From the NCBI GenBank assembly GCA_029935255.1, contig JAOZKS010000093.1, positions 1-8,938 on the forward strand: a DNA stretch of 8,938 nucleotides, given 5' to 3'. This stretch comes from Pontiella sp. (lineage in GTDB: Bacteria > Verrucomicrobiota > Kiritimatiellia > Kiritimatiellales > Pontiellaceae). Made by a program: the position numbers and the translations under genes. Below, piece by piece: positions 1-6,823 of the stretch. The first letter of the stretch is position 1. Every line of letters starts with the position of its first letter. Under the pieces are notes generated by a model that saw only the letters and a list, made by a program, of their open reading frames with translations, ran no database searches and was not told where the DNA came from.

Positions 1-3000
1 GCCGTGTATGCGGCGCTGTATGTCGTCGCGCAGGTAAAGGGGAGCGAGATTGATCTGACCCCGGCCGAAGCGCGGTGGCTGGATGCGCACAACACTTCGA
101 TCCGCTATGCCCCTATTCCAGATGCCCCTCCCTTCGACTACATCGGAAAGAACGGAAAGAACCAGGGCATCACGGCAGATTATATCCACCTGATCGAAAA
201 GAAACTCGGCATTAAATTTTCCGTGGTTCGCTATGATAATTGGAAAGCGATTTCCGACGGGCTTGAAAACGGGGAAATCGACCTTGTCGGCTCGATGCAG
301 AACAACTCCTCCCGGCGAGGTTATCTGCAATTCACCGATCCGTACTACAGCGTCGATATCGTAATTCTCATGCGCAAGGGAGGGGCGAAAAATTATCTTC
401 TGGAAAATATGAAGGGGCTTTCCATCGCGATTGTCAATGGGTCCGCGACACACGAATATGTTTCCGACTTGTATCCCGACCACAATATCAAACCCGTTCA
501 TAGCGCTGCCATCGGTTTTAACGAGGTTTCCCGTATGCAAGCCGATGCAATGATCACCGACAAGGGCGTTGCCTACCACTACATCCAGCAACTCGGGTTT
601 TCGGACCTTGAGATTGTCGGCTATGTGGACTACCGCTGGGATCTTTGCCTGGCCTCCAATGCCGAGATGCCGCTCCTCGGATCGATCCTGGACAAAACCC
701 TGCTTTCAATCTCCGACTTCCAACGCTTTGAGATCAACCGCCGCTGGATGCCGATCGAAGATCGAACCCTCGTGAAGGTGATCGTGGCCTGCTTGCTTGC
801 CACGCTGTTGGCCGGCGGATCGGTCACGGTCTGGAATCGGATCCTGAAAAAGAAACTCACCCACCATACCCACGAGCTGGGCCGGGTTCGGGACAGCCAT
901 CAGCAGACCACGCGCGCGTTGGACGAAAGCGAATTACGTTTCCGGATGCTCGTGGAATCCTCGAACGACATGATCTGGGAAACGGATCGGCTTGGAAACT
1001 ACACCTACGTGAGTCCGCGCGCACGCGATCTTCTCGGCTACGAGCCCTCTGGGCTCATCGGTCAAAGCGCCGTCTCCCTTATGGTCCCGGCGGATTCATC
1101 CCGAAACATGGAAAAAAACCGCCAGTACACGGTGGAAACCCGCTTCGATGACGACATCAACACATACGTCCACCGGAATGGCAGCAAGGTCATTCTTGAA
1201 TCCAGCGGGAAGGCCTTCGCGGATAACACCGGCAAACTCGCGGGCTTCCGCGGAGTCGCACGCGATATCACCGAACGCGTTGCAACCGAAGCTGCGCGGA
1301 AAAAGAGTGAGGAACGGTTCCGCAACCTCGTCGAAACGACCTCCGACTTAATCTCGGAGATTGATGCGAAGGGGATTTTCACCTACGTCAGCCCGCAGGT
1401 GAGCGACCTGCTCGGCTACACCCCCGGGGAATTAGTTGGAAAGCGCTTCACCGCCACCATGCCGCACTCCGAAGCGGAGGCCATGGAAACTCTCTTCGCA
1501 GAGGTTGTGGAGAAGGGTGCTCCGATCCATTCGATGATCAACATTAATCTACATAAGGAAGGCCGAACGGTCGTCTTCGAAAGCAACGCAGTCCCCTTCT
1601 ACGACAAGGATTGGAACATTCAGGGTTACCGAGGGATTGGCCGGGACATCACCGAACGCATCACCATCGAAAAGCAGTTGGCCTTCGAGCGCAATCTTTT
1701 CCGATCATTCATGGAACATGCGCCGGATCTGATCTATTTCAAAGATCGGGAAGGCTACTTTATCGAAGTCAACACCGCCAAGGCCAACGAGGTGCATCTC
1801 GTGCCCGATGACCTGATCGGAAAAACCGACTTTGATTTCCTCCCCCGAGAGCAGGCTTTGCAAAAATTCGACGATGAACTTGAGGTCATGCGTACAGAAA
1901 ATCCTCTTCAAAAGGAGGAGCAATCCACCACACTCGACGGCGAGCAATGGTATCTCACCACCAAAGTTCCCCGCTACGATGAAAAGGGTGCTCTGGTTGG
2001 AACCTTCGGAACTTCCCGGAACATTACCGTCCGTAAAAAGGCCGAAGAGGAACTGCGGCAGCTCAGGGCGATGCTCAGAAACATCATCGACTCCATGCCG
2101 TCGATCCTCGTCGGGGTCGATCTTAACGGCCTCGTGACCCAATGGAATCGCGAGGCGGAACGAACCACGACCATTCGGGAACTGGATGCAACCGGACGGC
2201 CGCTGAAAGAGGTGTTCCCGCAACTCGGGAAGGAGATGGTGAAGGTTGAACGGGCAATCCGCGAGCGCACCCCCCAAAAAGAAGAGCGTATTCTTGTGCT
2301 CGAAAACGACCGTACTCGCTACAACTGCGTCACCGTCTATCCCCTGCTCGATAACGATGCGGAGGGCGCAGTAATCCGGGTGGACGATATCACCGAACGC
2401 GTATTGATCGAAGACGGCATCCGCAACATTGTCGAGGGGGTATCATCCGTCGGGAGGCAGTTCTTTAATTCTATGGTTGGCCAACTGGCAAAATCGCTGG
2501 ATGCCGACTTCACCTATATCAGTGAGTTTAGCGACGACTCCCATGAAACCATGCGGGTGATCGCGGTGGCCGACCATATCGGAATCCGCGAAAACTTTGA
2601 TTATGCTTTGCAAAACACCCCCTGCGAACGCGTACTCGACGGAGATGCCTGCATTTTCGTGTCGAACGTGCGCGAGCAATTTCCCGACACCGAAATGCTG
2701 AAAACGCTGAAGATCGAAAGCTACATCGGAATTCCGCTGGTTGATTCGGAAGAGCAACCCCTCGGTGTGATGGTTGCAATGTACAAAAACCCGATCGAAC
2801 AAGTCGATTTCGCCACATCGGTTATGCAGGTTTTTGCCGGGCGAACCGCCGCCGAGCTCGAAAGACTTCAGGCCACCAAGGAATTACTTAAGCTCAGGAA
2901 CCTGCTGAGCAATATCGTCAACTCCATGCCTTCAATCCTCGTGGGTATCGATGCCAATGGCTGTGTGACACAATGGAACCGCGAGGCCGAGCGCCTCTCT

Positions 3001-4065
3001 GGAATCCTTGCGGACCAGGCTCAGGGAAAAGTCCTTGAGAAGGTTTTTCCAAACCTTGGGAGCGAAATGGCCCGCGTGCTGGAATCCATTTCCAACAACG
3101 AATTGCAACACGACGAACGGATCCCCTGCATCATCGATAAAGACTCGCGTTTTGCGGACGTCACGGTCTATCCGCTCACCACCGACGGCGACGAAGGGGC
3201 GGTGATCCGGGTGGATGATGTGACCGACCGCGTACGCATTGAGGAAATGATGGTGCAGTCGGAAAAAATGATGTCGGTCGGGGGGTTGGCCGCCGGCATG
3301 GCGCACGAAATCAATAATCCGCTCGCCGGTATTTTGCAAAACCTGCAGGTCATGAAGAACCGCGTCACCCACACCACCGACCGCAACGTGACTGCCGCCC
3401 AGAATGCCGGAACGACGCTCGATGCCATCCAAACCTATATGGAGGATCGCGAACTGCTTAAAATGATGGACTCCGTTACTGAAGCCGGACGTCGCGCCGC
3501 ACGAATTGTCGATAACATGCTGAGTTTCAGCCGGAAGGATGAAGCCCACTTTGCACCGAACAATCTCGAAGAGATTCTTGAACGCAGTATAGAGCTGGCA
3601 GCGAACGACTATAACCTGAAAAAACGCTTCGACTTCCGTCATATTCTAATTGAACGGGAATATGATGCCACGCTGGATCTCATCCCCTGCGAAGGCAGCC
3701 AAATCCAGCAGGTGATCCTGAACCTCCTCACCAACAGTGCCCAAGCCATGGCTGAATGTGCCGAACTCCCCCAAGAACCCCGTATTACTCTCCGACTCAA
3801 ACGCGAATCCACCACAGCTCTCATCGAAGTCGAAGACAACGGCCCCGGCATGGATCTGGAAACCCGCAAGCGGGCTTTCGAACCCTTTTTCACCACGAAG
3901 GAAGTCGGGCACGGCACCGGCCTCGGCCTCTCGGTTTCCTACTTCATCATCACCGAAAACCACGGGGGCACCATGCGGGTTGATTCCGCCCCGGGCAAGG
4001 GCGCTCGCTTCAGCATCAGAATTCCCTTCGAACGCCGCCAAGCCATGTGGGGCCTGCGGCTTTAA
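1..4065 (+). CDS. Membrane sensor histidine kinase (SBP_bac_3 - TM - PAS x3 - PAS - GAF - PAS - HisKA - HATPase), 5' end outside window
   Basis: Sensor kinase that should bind a small solute in the periplasm and autophosphorylate in the cytoplasm. Numbering is from the GTG at base 4 (1353 residues to the stop). The protein opens with what looks like the end of a signal peptide (hydrophobic, no basic n-region), so the true start lies upstream and the gene is partial. A BvgS-like solute-binding domain spans about 18-250 (LTPAEARWL at the start, RRWM at the end), followed by a membrane helix at about 256-278. PAS domains lie at about 305-425, 433-558 and 561-685. A PAS pair at about 687-803 and 962-1082 flanks a GAF domain at about 808-955. 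HisKA has the H-box HEINNPL with phospho-acceptor His1101. HATPase shows the N-box (NLLTNSAQA, 1240-1248), DNGPGM (1278-1283) and GTGLGL (1304-1309). There is no receiver domain; two receivers are encoded directly downstream. The ligand is unknown. Confidence 0.93.
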   Translation, partial: AVYAALYVVAQVKGSEIDLTPAEARWLDAHNTSIRYAPIPDAPPFDYIGKNGKNQGITADYIHLIEKKLGIKFSVVRYDNWKAISDGLENGEIDLVGSMQNNSSRRGYLQFTDPYYSVDIVILMRKGGAKNYLLENMKGLSIAIVNGSATHEYVSDLYPDHNIKPVHSAAIGFNEVSRMQADAMITDKGVAYHYIQQLGFSDLEIVGYVDYRWDLCLASNAEMPLLGSILDKTLLSISDFQRFEINRRWMPIEDRTLVKVIVACLLATLLAGGSVTVWNRILKKKLTHHTHELGRVRDSHQQTTRALDESELRFRMLVESSNDMIWETDRLGNYTYVSPRARDLLGYEPSGLIGQSAVSLMVPADSSRNMEKNRQYTVETRFDDDINTYVHRNGSKVILESSGKAFADNTGKLAGFRGVARDITERVATEAARKKSEERFRNLVETTSDLISEIDAKGIFTYVSPQVSDLLGYTPGELVGKRFTATMPHSEAEAMETLFAEVVEKGAPIHSMININLHKEGRTVVFESNAVPFYDKDWNIQGYRGIGRDITERITIEKQLAFERNLFRSFMEHAPDLIYFKDREGYFIEVNTAKANEVHLVPDDLIGKTDFDFLPREQALQKFDDELEVMRTENPLQKEEQSTTLDGEQWYLTTKVPRYDEKGALVGTFGTSRNITVRKKAEEELRQLRAMLRNIIDSMPSILVGVDLNGLVTQWNREAERTTTIRELDATGRPLKEVFPQLGKEMVKVERAIRERTPQKEERILVLENDRTRYNCVTVYPLLDNDAEGAVIRVDDITERVLIEDGIRNIVEGVSSVGRQFFNSMVGQLAKSLDADFTYISEFSDDSHETMRVIAVADHIGIRENFDYALQNTPCERVLDGDACIFVSNVREQFPDTEMLKTLKIESYIGIPLVDSEEQPLGVMVAMYKNPIEQVDFATSVMQVFAGRTAAELERLQATKELLKLRNLLSNIVNSMPSILVGIDANGCVTQWNREAERLSGILADQAQGKVLEKVFPNLGSEMARVLESISNNELQHDERIPCIIDKDSRFADVTVYPLTTDGDEGAVIRVDDVTDRVRIEEMMVQSEKMMSVGGLAAGMAHEINNPLAGILQNLQVMKNRVTHTTDRNVTAAQNAGTTLDAIQTYMEDRELLKMMDSVTEAGRRAARIVDNMLSFSRKDEAHFAPNNLEEILERSIELAANDYNLKKRFDFRHILIEREYDATLDLIPCEGSQIQQVILNLLTNSAQAMAECAELPQEPRITLRLKRESTTALIEVEDNGPGMDLETRKRAFEPFFTTKEVGHGTGLGLSVSYFIITENHGGTMRVDSAPGKGARFSIRIPFERRQAMWGLRL

Positions 4066-4126
4066 CTCCGGCAAAGGGTCGATTTTGCTTGGGTTTTCAA
4101 CAGCCATCATTCAAAATTCTCCGTTT

Positions 4127-4130
4127 AGGA
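4127..4130 (+). promoter_or_regulatory. Shine-Dalgarno AGGA fixing the start of the first response regulator
   Basis: AGGA lies 9 bases before the ATG at 4140. This supports that ATG over the longer open frame beginning at 4047, whose extra 31 residues overlap the kinase gene and do not resemble a receiver N-terminus. A nearby ATG at 4136 runs into TGA after three codons. Confidence 0.6.
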
Positions 4131-4139
4131 AATAGATGT

Positions 4140-4568
4140 ATGAATGATTATTCGAGTATCCGAGTGCTGGTGATTGATGATGAGCCCGCCATCCGCGACA
4201 GCCTGACCGCGTTTCTGGACGACTATGGCTTCAGCACCGCCTCATGCGGGAGCACGGAAGAGGCGCGCGATGTGATGAAGGAAAAAACCTTCGACGTATG
4301 CATTGTCGACCTGCGCCTGCCCGGAATGAGCGGCGAAGACTTGATCCTGCTGGCCAGCAAACGGTATCCCGAACAACGATATATTATTCACACAGGGTCT
4401 ATTTCCTATACCCTCCCGGCAGAACTCATCGACATCGGCATGCAGCCGGTCCATGTATTCCACAAACCCGTACGCGTTCTTTCATTATTGGTAAACTGCG
4501 TCAAATCGTTGGTCGAAGAACGGGACAGAGGTCAAAACCCCTCCGCGACAGAAAAGAAACCGTTATAA
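4140..4568 (+). CDS. Single-domain response regulator (CheY-like receiver), copy 1
   Basis: Receiver domain of 142 residues with no DNA-binding or enzymatic output domain. It has the acidic pair Asp13/Asp14, phospho-acceptor Asp57 in VDLRLPGMSG, switch Thr85 in HTGS, and Lys109 in the KPVR motif, so the phosphorylation machinery is complete. A short polar tail of about 15 residues follows the last helix. The start is chosen at the ATG that places the usual IRVLVIDDEP strand seven residues in and has AGGA upstream. It begins 74 bases after the kinase gene and is followed at 58 bases by a close paralogue. It probably receives phosphate from the upstream kinase and passes it on by protein contact or a phosphorelay, or acts as a phosphate sink. 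The downstream target cannot be read from the sequence. Confidence 0.9.
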   Translation: MNDYSSIRVLVIDDEPAIRDSLTAFLDDYGFSTASCGSTEEARDVMKEKTFDVCIVDLRLPGMSGEDLILLASKRYPEQRYIIHTGSISYTLPAELIDIGMQPVHVFHKPVRVLSLLVNCVKSLVEERDRGQNPSATEKKPL

Positions 4569-4626
4569 ACGTTGGGTTTGATTTGAGGTTTATTATAAAG
4601 TTCAGCGTTTTAGAAGAGGATCCTTA

Positions 4627-5028
4627 ATGAAAGATTTTTCCGCTATTCGCGTTCTGGTTATCGATGATGAACCAGCGATCTGTATGAGCCTAACGGCCTT
4701 TCTTGAAGACTATGGCTTCAAATCGTCCTCCGCCGAAAGTGCGGAGGAGGCCTTGGACCTGATGAAAAACAACACCTATGACGTCTGCATCGTCGACTTG
4801 CGCCTACCCGGCATGAGCGGGGAAGATCTAATTCTCCAAGCCCGAGAGCGCTATCCCAACCAACGCCATGTCATCTATACCGGGTCGATATCATACAACC
4901 TGTCCGACAAACTCATGGCATTGGGAATGCTGCCGCAACACGTCTTTCTCAAGCCCGTCCGCGTCCTCACCCTGCTGGTCAAGTGCATCAAAACGCTAGC
5001 GGATGAAACTCCGGGTAATGAAGACTAA
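4627..5028 (+). CDS. Single-domain response regulator (CheY-like receiver), copy 2
   Basis: Receiver-only protein of 133 residues, paralogous to the preceding gene: I count 87 identical positions out of 127 aligned without gaps. Asp13/Asp14, Asp57, Thr85 and Lys109 are all kept, so both copies should be phosphorylatable. The block around Asp57 (DVCIVDLRLPGMSGEDLIL) is identical in both, whereas the first helix after the acidic pair differs (RDSL in copy 1, CMSL in copy 2). That helix normally contacts the kinase, so the copies may differ in partner or strength. The ribosome binding site AGAGGA at 4615-4620 sits 6 bases before the ATG. The glycosyltransferase gene starts 35 bases after the stop with no clear terminator between, so transcription may continue into the next cassette. 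Confidence 0.9.
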   Translation: MKDFSAIRVLVIDDEPAICMSLTAFLEDYGFKSSSAESAEEALDLMKNNTYDVCIVDLRLPGMSGEDLILQARERYPNQRHVIYTGSISYNLSDKLMALGMLPQHVFLKPVRVLTLLVKCIKTLADETPGNED

Positions 5029-5063
5029 TCCACAGCCCATCAAGCGGCTGGTCGAATAGCCCC

Positions 5064-5894
5064 ATGCCTTCGCCAGTCGCCATCATCATGCGGTCGAAAA
5101 ACGAGATGCCCCACATCCGTGCCGCACTGGAAATGCTGAGAAAGCAAACCTTCACCGATTTCGAACTTTTCGCGATCGACTCCGGCTCAACCGATGGCTC
5201 CGTCGACCTATTGCGGCATGCTTGCGGCAGCGTCCGTTTTATTGAAATCCCGCCGGAAGACTACATGCCCGGCAAAGTCCTCAACGAGGCCATTGCCCGC
5301 ATCACCCATCAAACGATCGTCCTGCTCAATGCCGATGCCATTCCACAATCAGAAGACTGGCTGGAACGACTCGTCGCCCCCATACTCGCCGACACCGCCG
5401 ATGCCACCTTCAGCCGACAGATCGCCCGCCCCGAAGCACTCCCCATTGTGGCCTACGACTACCAACGCGCCTACGACCCCAAAAACGCCGTCGGCGGCTT
5501 TTTCTCCGCCGTAGCCTGCGCCTTCAAGCGCACCCTTTGGGAGCACCACCATTTCCATAATCACGGCTATGCCGAAGACCTCATCTGGGCCAGTTCCTGC
5601 ACCACCTTTGGCGCAGCCTTCCAACTGGTTCCGACCTCCGAAGTTGAGCACTCGCATAACTACTCCCTCACTCAACTCTTCTATAAAAAATTCCGGCAAG
5701 GGCATACCCTCGCAAAAATCGAAGGGCAAACCTCGACGTTAAATCATCGGGCCCACCTCTGCATCCGCGAGCTTGCACGCGACTTTATATTTGCATGCCG
5801 GCAACGGAAACCCCTCACCATCCCCTACAACATCGCCTACCGCATCACCATCCACGTCGGCCTGCATCGAGGCATCAAAGCAGGTTCCAAATGA
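5064..5894 (+). CDS. Family 2 glycosyltransferase (GT-A fold, rhamnosyltransferase-like)
   Basis: Cytoplasmic GT2 enzyme of 276 residues that should transfer a sugar from a nucleotide-sugar donor. The N-terminal strand and loop VAIIMRSKNE lead to the nucleotide-binding segment AIDSGSTDGS (Asp39). The metal-binding DXD position reads NAD (Asp91), and a likely catalytic EDLIW sits at 171-175. The FSRQIARPEA stretch (116-125) followed by GGFFSAVACAFKR matches the pattern I know from rhamnosyltransferase-type GT2 proteins. There is no signal peptide or membrane helix. No strong Shine-Dalgarno precedes the ATG; the start is chosen because the first beta strand follows immediately. The last four bases (ATGA) overlap the next start codon, implying translational coupling. 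Donor and acceptor are unknown. The family is secure, the rhamnosyl assignment is not. Confidence 0.87.
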   Translation: MPSPVAIIMRSKNEMPHIRAALEMLRKQTFTDFELFAIDSGSTDGSVDLLRHACGSVRFIEIPPEDYMPGKVLNEAIARITHQTIVLLNADAIPQSEDWLERLVAPILADTADATFSRQIARPEALPIVAYDYQRAYDPKNAVGGFFSAVACAFKRTLWEHHHFHNHGYAEDLIWASSCTTFGAAFQLVPTSEVEHSHNYSLTQLFYKKFRQGHTLAKIEGQTSTLNHRAHLCIRELARDFIFACRQRKPLTIPYNIAYRITIHVGLHRGIKAGSK

Positions 5895-6823
5895 GCCCGT
5901 ACACTCTCAACGGCTCAGCGGATTTAGAGGCCAAAATCGATGCCGACCTACTGCGCATTGCCGAGGCGGCTTCGCCTTGCAGTCTGGCAGGTGTATTGCT
6001 CGGCGGCTACGGCCGCGGAGAAGGCACTCCCTTCATCAACCCCGACGGATCGCAACGTCCTTTCAACGACTATGATCTGGTGGTCGTAGTCGACACACTC
6101 AACCCCTCCATCCGCCAAAAGTTCCAGACATTGGAAAAGCAGCTGACCGAGGAACTCGGCCTTCAGGTCGATCTCTTCCCCTACCGGAATTCACACCTGC
6201 ACAGGTGTGAATTTTCCTTGCTCAACTATGAAATGAAATACGGCCACAAGGTCATCTGGGGCAACGAAAAAATCCTCGGTGCCATGCCGGACTATCCACA
6301 CGATGCCATCCCCCTTGCTGAAGGCTCGCGCCTACTGCTAAACCGCGGGAAACTCCTGCTCGACATCCAGCAACGCCTCGCCCGCCCGGCCCCGCTGACC
6401 GAAGAGGAGCGTATACGCTTCATCAAATTCATTTTTAAAGTCCGGCTTGCCTTCGGCGACTGCGCCCTCCTCGCCGCCGGTCAATACGACATTTCCTACA
6501 CCGCGAAAAAGGCGCAGATTTCAACCCTCGGGGAATGCCCGGATCGCAAGACCGTCATCGAGGGCTACCTGACGGCCATCAAGCTCAAGGAATGGGGTGA
6601 TTTCCACGCACTTGAATCCTTCGACATTCCAGAAGAACTCGAAGCCACCCGCGCAATGTTCATTCATTTTTCCCCCTGGTATCAGTCGCAGGTTCCAGCA
6701 CATACACACTCGATCCCTTCCTGGATAAGGAAACGGCTGAATGCCGCTCTCATGAAACGGCTGCAAGGCCAACCCAGCCTCCCGCTCAAACTCTTCCACA
6801 AACTCCAGCGGAGGTTTTCCTGA
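5891..6823 (+). CDS. Nucleotidyltransferase-fold protein (polymerase beta superfamily)
   Basis: Protein of 310 residues with an N-terminal minimal nucleotidyltransferase core. It shows LLGGYGRGEG (36-45), equivalent to the GG/GS helix-start motif, then NDYDL with Asp60 and Asp62 as metal ligands, and a third acidic strand QVDLFP with Asp94. The spacing between the GG motif and the DxD is slightly long. The C-terminal two thirds are mostly helical-looking and I cannot assign them. A longer open frame begins at 5795, but the 32 additional residues are a shadow of the glycosyltransferase 3' end, so the ATG at 5891 overlapping that gene's TGA is preferred; AGG lies 6 bases upstream. The family includes NMP transferases acting on proteins, sugars or antibiotics. 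Given its neighbours, a role in activating or modifying a glycan is plausible but unproven. The gene carries a perfect 26-bp palindrome at 6188-6213. Confidence 0.8.
   Translation: MSPYTLNGSADLEAKIDADLLRIAEAASPCSLAGVLLGGYGRGEGTPFINPDGSQRPFNDYDLVVVVDTLNPSIRQKFQTLEKQLTEELGLQVDLFPYRNSHLHRCEFSLLNYEMKYGHKVIWGNEKILGAMPDYPHDAIPLAEGSRLLLNRGKLLLDIQQRLARPAPLTEEERIRFIKFIFKVRLAFGDCALLAAGQYDISYTAKKAQISTLGECPDRKTVIEGYLTAIKLKEWGDFHALESFDIPEELEATRAMFIHFSPWYQSQVPAHTHSIPSWIRKRLNAALMKRLQGQPSLPLKLFHKLQRRFS
6188..6213. repeat. 26-bp perfect palindrome inside the nucleotidyltransferase gene
   Basis: Twelve-base arms AATTCACACCTG and CAGGTGTGAATT are exactly complementary around a central CA. The element encodes part of the RNSHLHRCEF segment just after the third acidic strand of the enzyme core. 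It may be chance under codon constraint, an RNA hairpin within the transcript, or an inserted palindromic unit that keeps the frame. Confidence 0.75.
6810..6814 (+). promoter_or_regulatory. Shine-Dalgarno GGAGG for the phosphodiesterase gene, within the previous coding region
   Basis: A full GGAGG lies 8 bases before the ATG at 6823, inside the last codons of the nucleotidyltransferase gene whose TGA overlaps that ATG (TGATG). The gene can be translated both by reinitiation and by independent ribosome entry. Confidence 0.65.

Noticed and set aside
2932..3642. Long antisense open frame within the kinase gene (236 codons)
   Set aside because: It mirrors the kinase coding frame, has no recognisable domain, and the sense frame has unmistakable HisKA and PAS motifs.
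4047..4139. N-terminal extension of the first response regulator frame
   Set aside because: It overlaps the kinase 3' end, shows no receiver-like sequence, and a proper Shine-Dalgarno precedes the ATG at 4140.
4572..4599. Possible promoter TTGGGT - 16 bases - TATAAA ahead of the second response regulator
   Set aside because: The -35 match is poor and the spacing short; the region is simply AT-rich, so it is only a weak candidate.
5029..5063. Small hairpin CAGCC/GGCTG between the second receiver and the glycosyltransferase gene
   Set aside because: Only five base pairs and no T-run, so not a terminator.
5795..5890. N-terminal extension of the nucleotidyltransferase frame (His/Pro/Arg-rich)
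   Set aside because: It is a frame shadow of the glycosyltransferase 3' end; the ATGA overlap at 5891 gives the natural start.
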